The notes below the pieces were generated by a model. That model saw only the letters and a program-made list of their open reading frames with translations. It was not told the origin of the DNA and ran no database searches. This document shows positions 48,067 to 56,774 of a stretch of DNA of 64,000 bases, one piece after another. Made by a program: the position numbers and the translations under genes. The stretch is from a virus: IMG/VR virus record IMGVR_UViG_3300022723_000184, positions 124,001 through 188,000 of that record; one strand, given 5' to 3'. Within the stretch, counting starts at the first letter, position 1. Each line of letters starts with the position of its first letter.

Positions 48067-48162
48067 GTGGTAAAATCAGGACCGCCGAAAGGCACCGCAA
48101 CCACCGTTGAACCGCACCCGAAGGCCGAGGATCTGATACCGCTCGCAAAGAAGGCAAGGTAG
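48067..48162 (+). CDS. Very small ORF (31 aa)
   Basis: GTG start after AGAGAGGTAGG. VVKSGPPKGTATTVEPHPKAEDLIPLAKKAR is short and basic, ending TAG. It fits the gap after the polymerase gene but could be chance. Confidence 0.4.
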   Translation: MVKSGPPKGTATTVEPHPKAEDLIPLAKKAR

Positions 48163-48240
48163 GCGTGCTCCGCATACCTGGCCGACTGCGAAGAGAAGTA
48201 TCAGCGGCGAAGAAAATGGAGGAAAAGGAACAGGATCCCT

Positions 48241-48717
48241 GTGCTCGCACTCTGCGGGTACGGCCGAGCCGGCAAGGACTACTCAGCAAAATACCTGTGT
48301 TCCCTGACCGCGATGCAGTACGGAGGCAGCACGTCTTCCGTCGTAGCGCCGTTGATCGCCAACGCTCTGAACCAGCCGGTTGATCAGACGTTCGCCGAGC
48401 GGCACGACAACCGGATGTTTTGGTTCGAGTTCTGCAACGCACTCCGCCTCCACGACCCGTCGATGTTGGCCCGTATGAACCTGGGCAGTGGCGACATGGT
48501 GGTCGGGATCAGGAGTGAGGTCGAGCTTCACGCGTGTGTTTCGCAAGGCGTGGTCGACTACACGGTCTGGGTCGATAACCCAAGGGCAGAGTTGGATCCG
48601 ACGGTTGAGTATGGCCAAGAAGACTGCCACCTCACCGTGAGTAACTGTGGGTCAAGGCTTCAGCTTTTCGAGAAGCTCGACAAGCTGTTGGACCTGATGA
48701 GCAAAACGTACTTTTGA
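48241..48717 (+). CDS. P-loop kinase-like protein, possibly dNMP kinase (158 aa)
   Basis: LALCGYGRAGKDYSAKYL at the N-terminus is a P-loop of the phage deoxynucleoside monophosphate kinase type (GxxxxGKD). The frame stays open upstream with good codons (SAYLADCEEKYQRRRKWRKRNRIPV) but has no normal start there; the GTG at 48241 is the best available and CTG near 48177 is possible. The rest is diverged. The inferred role is phosphorylation of a dNMP. It sits between polymerase and ssDNA-binding genes. Confidence 0.62.
   Translation: MLALCGYGRAGKDYSAKYLCSLTAMQYGGSTSSVVAPLIANALNQPVDQTFAERHDNRMFWFEFCNALRLHDPSMLARMNLGSGDMVVGIRSEVELHACVSQGVVDYTVWVDNPRAELDPTVEYGQEDCHLTVSNCGSRLQLFEKLDKLLDLMSKTYF
48703..48716. 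repeat. Variant palindrome AAAACGTACTTTTG
   Basis: Imperfect member of the AAAAAGTACTTTTT family overlapping the stop of the preceding gene and 17 nt before the next ATG. Confidence 0.5.
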
Positions 48718-48733
48718 CAGGAAGGAAGCCATC

Positions 48734-50521
48734 ATGGCAAAACAACGAAAAGGAAGTCGGCTGAAGCCTCGCGGCGCCGGCCAGTACAGCAACAAGACAC
48801 ACGCCAAGGGCGACAGCTCGATGCCGCCCGACGACAGGTCGCTCAAGACCAACCTGGCCCGCGTCACCCTGGTCCGGCCCAAGTTCACCGGCGGCCCCCT
48901 GTGGTTCCGCCCGTGGCCGTGCCCGGACTTCGCCGATCCGGAGAAGCTGGTCCCCGGCCGCGAGTCCACCGAGGCCCGTGGCCAGAGCCAATGGATCGTC
49001 CGGGCCGAGATGGCCCCATACATCGGCCTCAACGATCCGGCCTGCGAGAAGGTGAGCTTCATCACCCGCTACCCGTGGGACCGTGAGGCCAAGCGGAACA
49101 ACCCGTACCGCGTCCTCTACTTCGCGGCCAAGGACGCTCACGAGGCCGGCTCCTTCGGGCCCGGCCGCAAGTGGGACTCCTACTGGAACAAGATCCTCAG
49201 CGGCAAGAAGGGGCGTGGCGCCGAGCTGGGCTCCCCCTCGCCAAAGTGGTTCGTTCAGGGCGTGGTGTACGCTAACGGCGAGAAGGACTACACGGCCGAT
49301 CGCGACCTGCCGCTGGGCATGGACCCGGCGGACGACCTGGTCGTCATCCAGATGTCGTCGAGCGCCGGCGGCAAGCTCCTGGACCTCCTTGACATCCCGA
49401 AGAAGAACTTCGACGGGGATCCCGAGGAGACCCCTTGGGCGGCGTACAAGTACGGCGACTCTTGCGGCATCGTGAACCCGAAGACCGGGGGCATCGATGG
49501 CGGCCTGATCATGGGCCTGTTCAACCCGGAGAAGACCAAGGACATCGTGAAGAACACGTCCTGGGATCCGGACGAGAAGGACCGTGACATCAAGGGCTAC
49601 GAGGCGGCCATCAGGGCCAGCTTTAAGGGCGCGGACGGCGACGTCTACAAGCCCTCGCTCGACGCCGCCCAGGTGCAGCACATCGGCGAGAAGATACAGT
49701 TCTGGTGGGACGACGTCGACGAGGCCGGCAACATCCAGTCTCCCGGCCTCCTGTGGGTCCCGTCGATCGAGGAGCAGTGCGTCCTGATCGCCAAGGCCTT
49801 CCGCACCGTCCCGCGGCTCCTGCAATACGCCTGGGCCGACTTCGAGGACGAGTTCCTCACCGACGACGTGCGTGGTGTGCTCAACGCCCGCAAGTCGGCG
49901 GTCATGCCGGGCACGGACGGCGACGAGGACGACGATGATGACGACGGCTTCGAGGATAAGAAGCCGCCGAAGCGTGGGGGCGCCAAGCAGGATCCCACAC
50001 AGGCCTCGCAGGACGACGACGATGACGACGAGTTCGAGGACGAGGGTGAAGAGGAGTCCGAAGCCGAAGCCGAAGGCGACGAAGGCGAAGAGGAGGGTGA
50101 CGACGATGGCGACGACACCTTCCCCGACGACACGGTCGACGACGGCGAGGGCGAGGAAGAGCCCGAGTCCGAGGACGGCGACGACGAGGGCCTCGAAGAC
50201 GATGACGACGAGGACTTCGGCGAAGACGACGAAGACTTCGGCGAGGACGCTGGCGAGGAGGAAGGGGAGGAAGAGCCCGAGGGCGACGACTCCGACGACT
50301 CTGAGGACGAGGACGGCGAAGAGGAGGAAGACTCTGAGAAGGCCATGAGGGCCTCGCTCGACGCCGCCAAGGCCCGCCAGGCCAAGCGTGCCACGAAGGC
50401 CGCCCCGGCCAAGAAGTCGACGTCGAAGAAGACGACCGCCAAGAAGACGGGCTCCAAGAAGGCCACGTCGAAGAAGACGACGAAGAAGACCTCGGCCAAG
50501 AAGACCAAGGCCAAGGGCTGA
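48734..50521 (+). CDS. Putative ssDNA-binding protein with acidic and histone-H1-like tails (595 aa)
   Basis: RBS AGGAAGG. The first 400 residues form a mixed alpha/beta domain with many aromatic residues (GPLWFRPWPCPDF, KWDSYWNKILSG, QFWWDDVD), which would suit stacking on bases. Residues about 400-540 are nearly all Asp and Glu. The C-terminal 60 residues are a Lys/Thr/Ser/Ala tail (KKSTSKKTTAKK) like histone H1. Position between the polymerase and RecA-like genes and the acidic tail fit a T4 gp32-type SSB. No OB-fold motif is provable by eye. It is followed by a terminator. Confidence 0.6.
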   Translation: MAKQRKGSRLKPRGAGQYSNKTHAKGDSSMPPDDRSLKTNLARVTLVRPKFTGGPLWFRPWPCPDFADPEKLVPGRESTEARGQSQWIVRAEMAPYIGLNDPACEKVSFITRYPWDREAKRNNPYRVLYFAAKDAHEAGSFGPGRKWDSYWNKILSGKKGRGAELGSPSPKWFVQGVVYANGEKDYTADRDLPLGMDPADDLVVIQMSSSAGGKLLDLLDIPKKNFDGDPEETPWAAYKYGDSCGIVNPKTGGIDGGLIMGLFNPEKTKDIVKNTSWDPDEKDRDIKGYEAAIRASFKGADGDVYKPSLDAAQVQHIGEKIQFWWDDVDEAGNIQSPGLLWVPSIEEQCVLIAKAFRTVPRLLQYAWADFEDEFLTDDVRGVLNARKSAVMPGTDGDEDDDDDDGFEDKKPPKRGGAKQDPTQASQDDDDDDEFEDEGEEESEAEAEGDEGEEEGDDDGDDTFPDDTVDDGEGEEEPESEDGDDEGLEDDDDEDFGEDDEDFGEDAGEEEGEEEPEGDDSDDSEDEDGEEEEDSEKAMRASLDAAKARQAKRATKAAPAKKSTSKKTTAKKTGSKKATSKKTTKKTSAKKTKAKG

Positions 50522-50534
50522 TCGCAGTCGGTGG

Positions 50535-50569
50535 GGGGAGGGCCGAACAACCGGCCCTCCCCTATTTTT
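50535..50569 (+). terminator. Rho-independent terminator
   Basis: GGGGAGGGCCG (50535-50545) pairs with CGGCCCTCCCC (50552-50562) followed by TATTTTT. It separates the ssDNA-binding gene from the recA-like gene and lies 12 nt before a repeat-like element. Confidence 0.92.
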
Positions 50570-50581
50570 GACCGCTGGGGA

Positions 50582-50617
50582 GTCGTAATGTCCGCTCACC
50601 GGCTTGGAAGATGAGAC
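50582..50617 (+). repeat. Degenerate solitary CRISPR repeat in the recA-like leader
   Basis: Matches the 36-nt array repeat at 29 of 36 positions and keeps the GATGAGAC end. Differences include GT for AC at 9-10 and GGCTTGGAA for the loop, with the A to G change also found in repeats 4 and 11. One stem pair is lost (C opposite A). No TATAAT box lies 7 nt upstream. It ends 11 nt before the recA-like ATG and directly before its RBS. Confidence 0.82.
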
Positions 50618-50628
50618 GAAGGAACCCG

Positions 50629-52158
50629 ATGGCTAAAAGAAAACCCCGTAAGCCGACACCGAAGCCGGACGTTGAGGGCGACGACTTCGACGAGTTCCCG
50701 GACGAGGTTCGGGAGCAGTCGGAGCCCAGGGCGTCCAAGAAGGCGGCCGAGAAGAAGTCCGCCAAGAAGGCGGCGAGCAAGAAGCGGGTGGCCCGAAAGG
50801 ATCCCCGCGATCAAGAGCAGAAGGGCGAGCAGCGTGGCGAGGTCTCCGACAAACGTGCGCCCAGACCCGCAAGACCCACGGTGAACCTCGACAAACGCAA
50901 GCTGACCAAGAAGCAGAAGGGGCAGCTCGAAGAGTGGCGGGGCAACACGAAGGGCAAGAAGCTCGACAGCTATTTCGCTGGCCAGGTGGAGCAGGCCCGC
51001 AAACAGTTCGGTCACCGAGCGGTCATGGCCGCGACCGAGGCCGCCAACCTGGTCATCGTGATCCCGTGCCCGAGCCTTGCGTTCGAGTACCTGATCGCCC
51101 AGGACGGTTTCCCGCTTGGACTGGTGCTGCACCTGGCGGGTCCTCCTGGCTCGCTCAAGTCGTCGCTGCTCTTGGAGTTCATCCGCTGGTTCCGCATGGC
51201 GGGCGGCGGTGGCATCCTGATGGAGAACGAGACCAAGTACAGCCCGGACCTGCCCAAGTCGATCCTCGGCTACGAGGACGCCGAGGTGGGTTTGATCCTC
51301 AACCGGTGCGTTTCGGTCGAAGACTGGCAGGACAAGCTGACCTACTGGATCGACACCCAGAAGAAGGGCCTCATCGGCACGAAGGAAGAGCCCGGCCCCG
51401 GTCGCACGGTTCCGATTCTGTTCGGCGTCGACTCGATCATGGGCAAGGCCAGCTACGAGACCCAGGAGAAGGTGGCCAAGGAAGGTCACGCCGAGCGCAG
51501 CTTCCCCGTGGAAGCAATGAAGATGACCACCTACATGAAGTCGGTCCCGCAGTGGATCGACGAGTGGCCCTTTGCCCTCGTCCTCAACAACCATCTCAAG
51601 ATCGGCAAGGATGACACCGGCCGCGAGGTGAAGAGGACGGCTGGCGGCGTGGGCGTCAACTTCCAGGAGTCCTGGGAGCTGGAGCCCAGCGTGGTCAAGA
51701 GCAAGATCGGCTCAGCGGACTGGGACGGCGTGCAGATCCGCATCCGTTGCCGCAAGAACTCCATGGGCCCCACGCACCGGCAGATCGAGACCCGGATGCT
51801 CTGGTGGGAAGAGGAGAACAAGGAAACGGGCGAGTGGGAGCAGATCACCGTCTGGGACTGGGACTGGGCGACGATCAAGATGCTCAGCACCCTCAAGAGC
51901 CGCCCAGCGGCCCGGCTCAAGGACGCGGGCTTTCACCTGCAGACGCCCAAGGTCAGCGACGTGGAAAACACGGCCTGGTCCTCGAACCTCGGCATGAAGG
52001 CGAAAGACGCCAAGCCGTGGCAGGAGGTCGGCCGCATGATCCGTGAGGACGATCAGCTGATGGAGACGCTCCGCACGTGCCTGTCGATCAAGCGGCGGCC
52101 GTTGCTGGATGGCGATTACCTGGATCAACTTGAGAGCTTGAGGAAGGACTTGCCGTGA
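50629..52158 (+). CDS. RecA/UvsX-like recombinase (509 aa)
   Basis: ATG 50629 follows GAAGGA; an upstream ATG at 50611 lies inside the repeat and has no RBS. The Lys-rich N-terminus (residues 1-90, KKAAEKKSAKKAASKKR) is histone-like. The core has LHLAGPPGSLKSSLLLEF (Walker A, with Leu in place of the usual Gly before Lys), GILMENETKYSPDL, ILFGVDSIMGKAS (Walker B) and ALVLNNHLKIGK. This is the RecA/UvsX fold for strand exchange and recombination-dependent replication. An extra 60 residues at the C-terminus are unfamiliar. It overlaps the next gene by 4 nt. Confidence 0.83.
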   Translation: MAKRKPRKPTPKPDVEGDDFDEFPDEVREQSEPRASKKAAEKKSAKKAASKKRVARKDPRDQEQKGEQRGEVSDKRAPRPARPTVNLDKRKLTKKQKGQLEEWRGNTKGKKLDSYFAGQVEQARKQFGHRAVMAATEAANLVIVIPCPSLAFEYLIAQDGFPLGLVLHLAGPPGSLKSSLLLEFIRWFRMAGGGGILMENETKYSPDLPKSILGYEDAEVGLILNRCVSVEDWQDKLTYWIDTQKKGLIGTKEEPGPGRTVPILFGVDSIMGKASYETQEKVAKEGHAERSFPVEAMKMTTYMKSVPQWIDEWPFALVLNNHLKIGKDDTGREVKRTAGGVGVNFQESWELEPSVVKSKIGSADWDGVQIRIRCRKNSMGPTHRQIETRMLWWEEENKETGEWEQITVWDWDWATIKMLSTLKSRPAARLKDAGFHLQTPKVSDVENTAWSSNLGMKAKDAKPWQEVGRMIREDDQLMETLRTCLSIKRRPLLDGDYLDQLESLRKDLP

Positions 52159-52721
52159 GCGATCCCTTTGCTGACCTCAACAAGAATCGGAGCCAGGAAC
52201 AGATCCGGGCTGCGAACGAGGCTCAGTGGGAGGAGGCTGTCGTCAAGCGGACGCTTAAAGAGTTCAGTCTTGGTCCGTCAACCCGACGAGAGATGGCCAA
52301 GATCTGGCACGATGAGCACGGTTCCTTCGCGTTGAAGTTCTCGGTCTTTAACGCTATGTTCGCCGACTTCCCGTTCGTGCTGGGCACCACCAGGCTGGAC
52401 GGGAAGCACGTACATCAGGACCCCAAGGCTACCGAGCCCGCAAGGTTCGAGCGTTTCTCACAGGTCCCCTTTGTCGAGGCTTACCGAGAGTTCTACCAGG
52501 ACGTCTATTGCGAGGCCAATCTGCGTAAGGTGGGTCTGGTCTTTCCCCGCAAAGGCTTCCGCTACGGCATGGTGATCCACAACGACGACTCCGAGGACTA
52601 CTGGTCCTCAGGCCTGTGCTGGGTTTACAAAGCGAAGCAAGGCGACCGGCTGTACATTCAGCCGTTCAGCTCGCTACTCGAAGGAATCAAGAAGAGCCGC
52701 ACATGGCGGCCCGAGACCTAA
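52155..52721 (+). CDS. Hypothetical protein (188 aa)
   Basis: ATGA-type overlap (GTGAGC) with the RecA-like gene. N-terminal helical region (NKNRSQEQIRAANEAQWEEAVVKRTLKEF) and later aromatic-rich part (FPFVLGTTRLDG, GMVIHNDDSEDYWSSGLCWVYKA). The stop merges with the palindrome copy at 52720. A recombination accessory role is a guess from position. Confidence 0.68.
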   Translation: MSDPFADLNKNRSQEQIRAANEAQWEEAVVKRTLKEFSLGPSTRREMAKIWHDEHGSFALKFSVFNAMFADFPFVLGTTRLDGKHVHQDPKATEPARFERFSQVPFVEAYREFYQDVYCEANLRKVGLVFPRKGFRYGMVIHNDDSEDYWSSGLCWVYKAKQGDRLYIQPFSSLLEGIKKSRTWRPET

Positions 52722-52738
52722 AAAGTACTTTTTAGGTC
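52715..52738. repeat. Extended palindrome around AAAAAGTACTTTTT, copy 4
   Basis: The 14-bp core at 52720-52733 is here part of a perfect 24-bp palindrome with GACCT and AGGTC arms. It overlaps the stop of one gene and precedes the start of the next by about 25 nt. Confidence 0.9.
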
Positions 52739-52762
52739 ATGGATGAGTGAAGGAGAACTGTC

Positions 52763-53656
52763 GTGGCAAAAAAGATACTCACCCCCGTTCAGAAGAAGCG
52801 TCAGCAGGTGCTTCAGGAGATGACCCCGGCCCTCAAGAAGGTCGCGGCCAACTTCGACACGAAGATGACCAAGGCGGCGGTCGGCAACCTGACGATCGCC
52901 TACAACATCGGCAAGATCGTCACGAACGTGCTCGCCAGCGAGACCAAGTACGGCGCCAACGCTGTCGAACAGCTCGCGGCCTACATGGGCCACGGCTGGT
53001 CGGCGACCAAGCTTTACGCGTACCGTGACCTGGCGTCCGAGTACACGGAGGCCAAGATCAAGCAGCTGGCCAGGGCCAAGATGGCCGACGGCGGTCACGT
53101 CACCGTGAGCCACTGCCTGGCAATCATCAAGGTCAAGGGCAAGGCCGAGCGGCAGAAGCTCTGGAGGCGGGCCTTCGATGAGGGCCTGAGCGCCGAGAGC
53201 CTCAAGATGGAGATCGCGGCCACCGAGGAGAAGCGGAACACCCGCTCCGGCGGTCGCAAGCCCTCGGTGCCCAAGTCCGTGATGGGCGGCGCCCAGGAGA
53301 TCTTCAACCTCGGCCAGAAGATCAACAACAAGTTCGAGATCTGGGACGAGCACGTGACCGGCGAGGTGATGCAGAAGCCGGCCACGGAGATCAACGACGC
53401 CCTGGTCGAGAAGCTCAGTGCCGCCGAGTCGCAGCTGGAGTCCATGGAGGACAAGCTGATGACCTATCGGCCGAAGCTCCAGAAGGCGATCGATCGGGCC
53501 CAGAAGATCCTGGCCGAGAACAAGAAGGCCGCGGCCCAGGAGAAAGCGAGCCAGACGCGTGTGATGAACGCCGGCCCGTCTCAGACCAAGAAGAAGGTCA
53601 CCAAGAAGAAGTCGACCAAGAAGAAGGTCGTCAAGAAGAAGACGACTAAGAAGTAA
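52763..53656 (+). CDS. DUF1016-like DNA-associated protein with histone-like tail (297 aa)
   Basis: GTG start after GAAGGAGA. AYNIGKIVTNVLASETKYGANAVEQLAAYMGHGWSATKLYAYRDLASEYTE resembles the N-terminal helical part of DUF1016 and related nucleic-acid proteins. VTVSHCLAIIKVKGK follows. A helical middle leads to a Lys-rich C-terminus (KKKVTKKKSTKKKVVKKKTTKK type, about residues 270-297). The tail is shared in style with the proteins at 48734 and 50629. A nucleoid or template-compaction role is an inference. Confidence 0.65.
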   Translation: MAKKILTPVQKKRQQVLQEMTPALKKVAANFDTKMTKAAVGNLTIAYNIGKIVTNVLASETKYGANAVEQLAAYMGHGWSATKLYAYRDLASEYTEAKIKQLARAKMADGGHVTVSHCLAIIKVKGKAERQKLWRRAFDEGLSAESLKMEIAATEEKRNTRSGGRKPSVPKSVMGGAQEIFNLGQKINNKFEIWDEHVTGEVMQKPATEINDALVEKLSAAESQLESMEDKLMTYRPKLQKAIDRAQKILAENKKAAAQEKASQTRVMNAGPSQTKKKVTKKKSTKKKVVKKKTTKK

Positions 53657-53685
53657 AGGGCGAAGGGGGAGCTGAGATCCCACAG

Positions 53686-53723
53686 CCGGCGGCGTTGGAA
53701 TCATTCCGGCGCCGCCGGTTTTT
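53686..53723 (+). terminator. Rho-independent terminator
   Basis: CCGGCGGCG (53686-53694) pairs with CGCCGCCGG (53710-53718), followed by TTTTT. It closes the recombination block and is directly before the glycosyltransferase-like gene. Confidence 0.9.
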
Positions 53724-53734
53724 AGGAGGCGGCC

Positions 53735-54517
53735 ATGCAAGTGCCTGGCTTCACGGTGTGCGTTCTTTGCTACGGGGACCACACGGACCTAGCCCAGCGA
53801 TGCCTGGGCAGCATCAGCCGCACGCTCGACAAGCAGCACGTCGTCGATCTGCGGGTGGGGCTCAACGACGTGTGTCCTGGGACCAGGGAGTACGTGTTCG
53901 ACGTGCTCCGTTCAATGGATCTGCTTGACCCTCCCCTGATCTACGAGCCCGAGAGGAACGTCCACAAGTACCCGCTCATGCGGCGGATGTTCTACGACAA
54001 GCTGCGGCCCGTTCAATCGACCCACCTGATGTGGTTCGACGACGACAGCTGCATCACCGACGGCCCCGACTGGTGGGCCAAGACCTGGGCGAAGGCCCAG
54101 CAGTACACGATGATCGGCGACATTTGGTACGTGCCGTACCGGGGTCACACGGAGTGGGTCCGCCGCCAGTCTTGGTACACGGGCAAGCCGTTCCACAAGA
54201 TCCGGGGCCGGGAGGCAATGAAGTTCGCGACTGGCGGCTGGTGGGCGGCGGAGTTCTTGCCGATCCGCAGGTGGAGCTACCCGTGGCAGGAGCTGAACCA
54301 CCGGGGAGGCGACTGCAGCCTGGGCGAGATGCTCAACCAACAGGGCTACACTCTGGGGAAGCACAAGGACGGGCTCTGGATCAACGCGGACGACCGCGGC
54401 AAGAACTCCGGGGCCCCACGAAGGGGTTACGACGAGCGGCCCGTGTGGTACGATTACCGCCCAGAGCCGGACCTGAGCCATCACCGTTTTGATTACCAGG
54501 TCCACGAGGCGACATGA
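53735..54517 (+). CDS. Family 2-like glycosyltransferase (260 aa)
   Basis: RBS TAGGAGG. FTVCVLCYGDHTDLAQRCLGSI is the GT-A opening. VGLNDVCPGTREYV follows, then LMWFDDDSCITDGPDWW holds a DDD in the DxD position that binds Mn2+ and nucleotide-sugar. A later GGDCSLGEMLNQQGY is the usual position of the catalytic-base segment. The target is unknown; DNA base or tail-fibre glycosylation are both possible in phages. It is distinct from the GT-like gene at 12403. Confidence 0.75.
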   Translation: MQVPGFTVCVLCYGDHTDLAQRCLGSISRTLDKQHVVDLRVGLNDVCPGTREYVFDVLRSMDLLDPPLIYEPERNVHKYPLMRRMFYDKLRPVQSTHLMWFDDDSCITDGPDWWAKTWAKAQQYTMIGDIWYVPYRGHTEWVRRQSWYTGKPFHKIRGREAMKFATGGWWAAEFLPIRRWSYPWQELNHRGGDCSLGEMLNQQGYTLGKHKDGLWINADDRGKNSGAPRRGYDERPVWYDYRPEPDLSHHRFDYQVHEAT

Positions 54518-54565
54518 CGGGCCAGATCCCGGCCTGGCCCGCGGTCCAAAAGTCCTGGAGCACCG

Positions 54566-55009
54566 ATGGACTTCACAATTCGGTGGGTCGATGTCTCGGC
54601 CAATCTTCAGACGGGTAAGCAGCCCGTGCTGGTGTTGGAGAGGCCACTTGCCCACGGCAACGACAAACGCGGTGGGCTGTTCTCTGCTGCCGAGGTAGCA
54701 CGTGAGGGTACCTACTGGGTCCCCAGTAACCCGCTCGTCGGTAGCGGCGATCACGGTTGGACGGTGACCAAGAGCGGGCAGTACGTCCGCATCCCTATCC
54801 ATGCCTATCTAACCGCTGAACGGGCCAAGGCCCAGCTTGTGGCGACCGGCATCGAGATCGGGACCCGGGGCATCCTGGAATACACACAGAAAATCGGAAG
54901 CGCACCGAAGGAGTTGGTGTTGGCCCTGGGCACGCAGGTCGATGACCTGGCGCCTGAGGGCAGGAGTCACTTTCGCTGCTACGTGGGTGTGGCGGCGAGG
55001 GTCGAATAG
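54566..55009 (+). CDS. Hypothetical protein (147 aa)
   Basis: ATG after GGAGCACCG. A beta-rich sequence with a lectin- or jelly-roll-like feel (FTIRWVDVSANLQTGKQPVLVLERPL, GLFSAAEVAREGTYWVPS), but no known family. Next gene follows after 8 nt. Confidence 0.65.
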   Translation: MDFTIRWVDVSANLQTGKQPVLVLERPLAHGNDKRGGLFSAAEVAREGTYWVPSNPLVGSGDHGWTVTKSGQYVRIPIHAYLTAERAKAQLVATGIEIGTRGILEYTQKIGSAPKELVLALGTQVDDLAPEGRSHFRCYVGVAARVE

Positions 55010-55017
55010 GAGGCACC

Positions 55018-55362
55018 ATGAGCGACCAAGAAACTGTTGACGTGCCTGCCATGATCCAGCAGCTGTCGAATCGGGTGATCCACCTGCAGAAGCACGCGCT
55101 GGCCTACGGCGGCCTGATGAACGGGCACACACCGATCATGTCGTGGCCAGCCCAGCTGGGCGACAGCCCCGTCGAGATCATGACCGACCTGAGCCTGCTG
55201 CCTGAGCCCAACCGCGAGGCGATCCTCCAGAACATCGCCGCGGTCCACGCTGACGGGATCAACCAGGCCCTGAACCAGGTCGAGGAACTGACGAAGACGC
55301 TCAAGGGCGTCATGCAACCCGGGAAGCAGGAGGCCCCTGCGGAGCCGGCCGGTGGATCCTGA
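55018..55362 (+). CDS. Hypothetical protein (114 aa)
   Basis: RBS TAGGAGGC. Helical N-terminus (VPAMIQQLSNRVIHLQKHALAYGGLMNG) and a Pro/Glu-rich tail. Overlaps the next gene by 11 nt. No family recognised. Confidence 0.65.
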   Translation: MSDQETVDVPAMIQQLSNRVIHLQKHALAYGGLMNGHTPIMSWPAQLGDSPVEIMTDLSLLPEPNREAILQNIAAVHADGINQALNQVEELTKTLKGVMQPGKQEAPAEPAGGS

Positions 55363-55948
55363 AGAACTCTTACAGGGCGTTGAGGCTACGGACGGCCTGC
55401 GTGTGGTCGAGGTCAACCTCGGTCAAGGGGCCAACGTGAGCCTGCACTTCGCCTTCCGGCAGGGTGGCGAGTTGGTCAGCCCCAACCTGCTGGACACGGG
55501 CGAGAACAGGGACAGCGTCGAGTTCTGGGAAAGGCGAAACCTTGGCCCACGGCAGATGGGCGAGAAGACCAGGGTCCGGGAGCTTGCCGAGGCGGTGTGT
55601 CGATTCCTGAACACCGGCGGCCAGCTCCAAGAGTTGCAGGGCATTTCCAGCTTGCTGGGTTTGCTGCTGCAAGGTAACTGGTCGCTGTCGATCCCCGGCT
55701 ACTACCTACTCGAAACGCACGTCAACGAGGACGGCGACTACGAGCACCTGTTCGCCCCGGAGAGCGGGATCAAGGGCATCCGGTGGGTGGAGGGCTCGTT
55801 CATCGAGCCGGTGGACCTGACGGACGTCCTGAACGAGCTGCGTGCTGAAGAAGGAAAGGAGATAACTCTAGGTGTTGACAAGGTGGAAGCACTCCCTGCA
55901 GAAGGTGCTCGACCTTCGCAGGTCTCTGAGGGAGAACCTTCTCCCTGA
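55352..55948 (+). CDS. Hypothetical protein (198 aa)
   Basis: GTG start inside the preceding gene. Mixed alpha/beta domain (VVEVNLGQGANVSLHFAFRQGG), a helix-rich middle and a YYLLETHVNEDGDYEHLF strand region. Overlaps the next gene by 77 nt in another frame, which is long; the start of the downstream gene may be later. No family recognised. Confidence 0.65.
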   Translation: MDPEELLQGVEATDGLRVVEVNLGQGANVSLHFAFRQGGELVSPNLLDTGENRDSVEFWERRNLGPRQMGEKTRVRELAEAVCRFLNTGGQLQELQGISSLLGLLLQGNWSLSIPGYYLLETHVNEDGDYEHLFAPESGIKGIRWVEGSFIEPVDLTDVLNELRAEEGKEITLGVDKVEALPAEGARPSQVSEGEPSP

Positions 55949-56762
55949 TTTCGTAGACAAGGTGAAGGAAGGCGAGGACTTCGAGATCTTCGTCGAAGAG
56001 GTACTACGGTGGTTACCCAAGTCGGTGTCAAAAGACTGTCTGTTCGAGTCGCTGCGGCACCTGGCCGGCGAGAAGCTGACCAGGGAACTGCTCGACGAGA
56101 CGTGTTGGCGGATCGCCGGCAACCTGGACCGACTCAAGGGCAGGATGGCGGTGTTCCCCTGGAGCCACCAGCCGGAAGAGGAGTGGGTGCCTGTCCAGAT
56201 CCTCTCGGCCCGCCGCCGGCGCGGCGGTCGTGGGAAGCCGGGGTGGCAGTTCACGTTCCACATCCTGGCCGGGCTCAGCTGCACGCTGAAGATCCAGAAG
56301 TTCTGGTCGACCCGGTTCTGCAACTTCCTGGCCAGGGACATGGGGTTCAACACCCGGTACCCGAGCGATCGATCGTCGCGGGTCCCGGAGTACATGTACC
56401 TGCACCCCACCGAGTTCATCAACATGCGGTTGCTGGTCTTGATCGACCCGAAGCAGTCGAAGACGGAACCTGTCTTCGCCCAGACGGGCATCACTCCCCA
56501 GTTACTGGAGTGGAACCGGGAACAGATGCGGTACCGGGACAGGATCAGGCCGGGCTACGTGTGCCCCAGGAACTACCCGGTCAACGTCAAGTGCTACAGG
56601 TGCCCTGCCGGCTACAAGTCGTGCAGGGCCGGCACCCACAAAGAGGACTACCTCATCGACCACTGCGAGTACTGCGGGTTCGATGACGCGGCCTACGACC
56701 CAGACGTCTCCACGGAGATGTGTCTGAACTGCTACAACCATCGCGCCCTGAAGCGTGATTAG
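55872..56762 (+). CDS. Hypothetical cysteine-rich protein (296 aa)
   Basis: GTG start at 55872 as the longest reasonable frame. The C-terminal third is Cys-rich (CPRNYPVNVKCYRCPAGYKSCRAGTHKEDYLIDHCEYCGFDD, ending CLNCYNHRALKRD), suggesting two zinc sites. The N-terminal part is helical and basic. Upstream of ThyX. Function unknown; nucleic-acid binding is plausible. Confidence 0.68.
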   Translation: MLTRWKHSLQKVLDLRRSLRENLLPDFVDKVKEGEDFEIFVEEVLRWLPKSVSKDCLFESLRHLAGEKLTRELLDETCWRIAGNLDRLKGRMAVFPWSHQPEEEWVPVQILSARRRRGGRGKPGWQFTFHILAGLSCTLKIQKFWSTRFCNFLARDMGFNTRYPSDRSSRVPEYMYLHPTEFINMRLLVLIDPKQSKTEPVFAQTGITPQLLEWNREQMRYRDRIRPGYVCPRNYPVNVKCYRCPAGYKSCRAGTHKEDYLIDHCEYCGFDDAAYDPDVSTEMCLNCYNHRALKRD

Positions 56763-56774
56763 AGAAAGGAAGCC

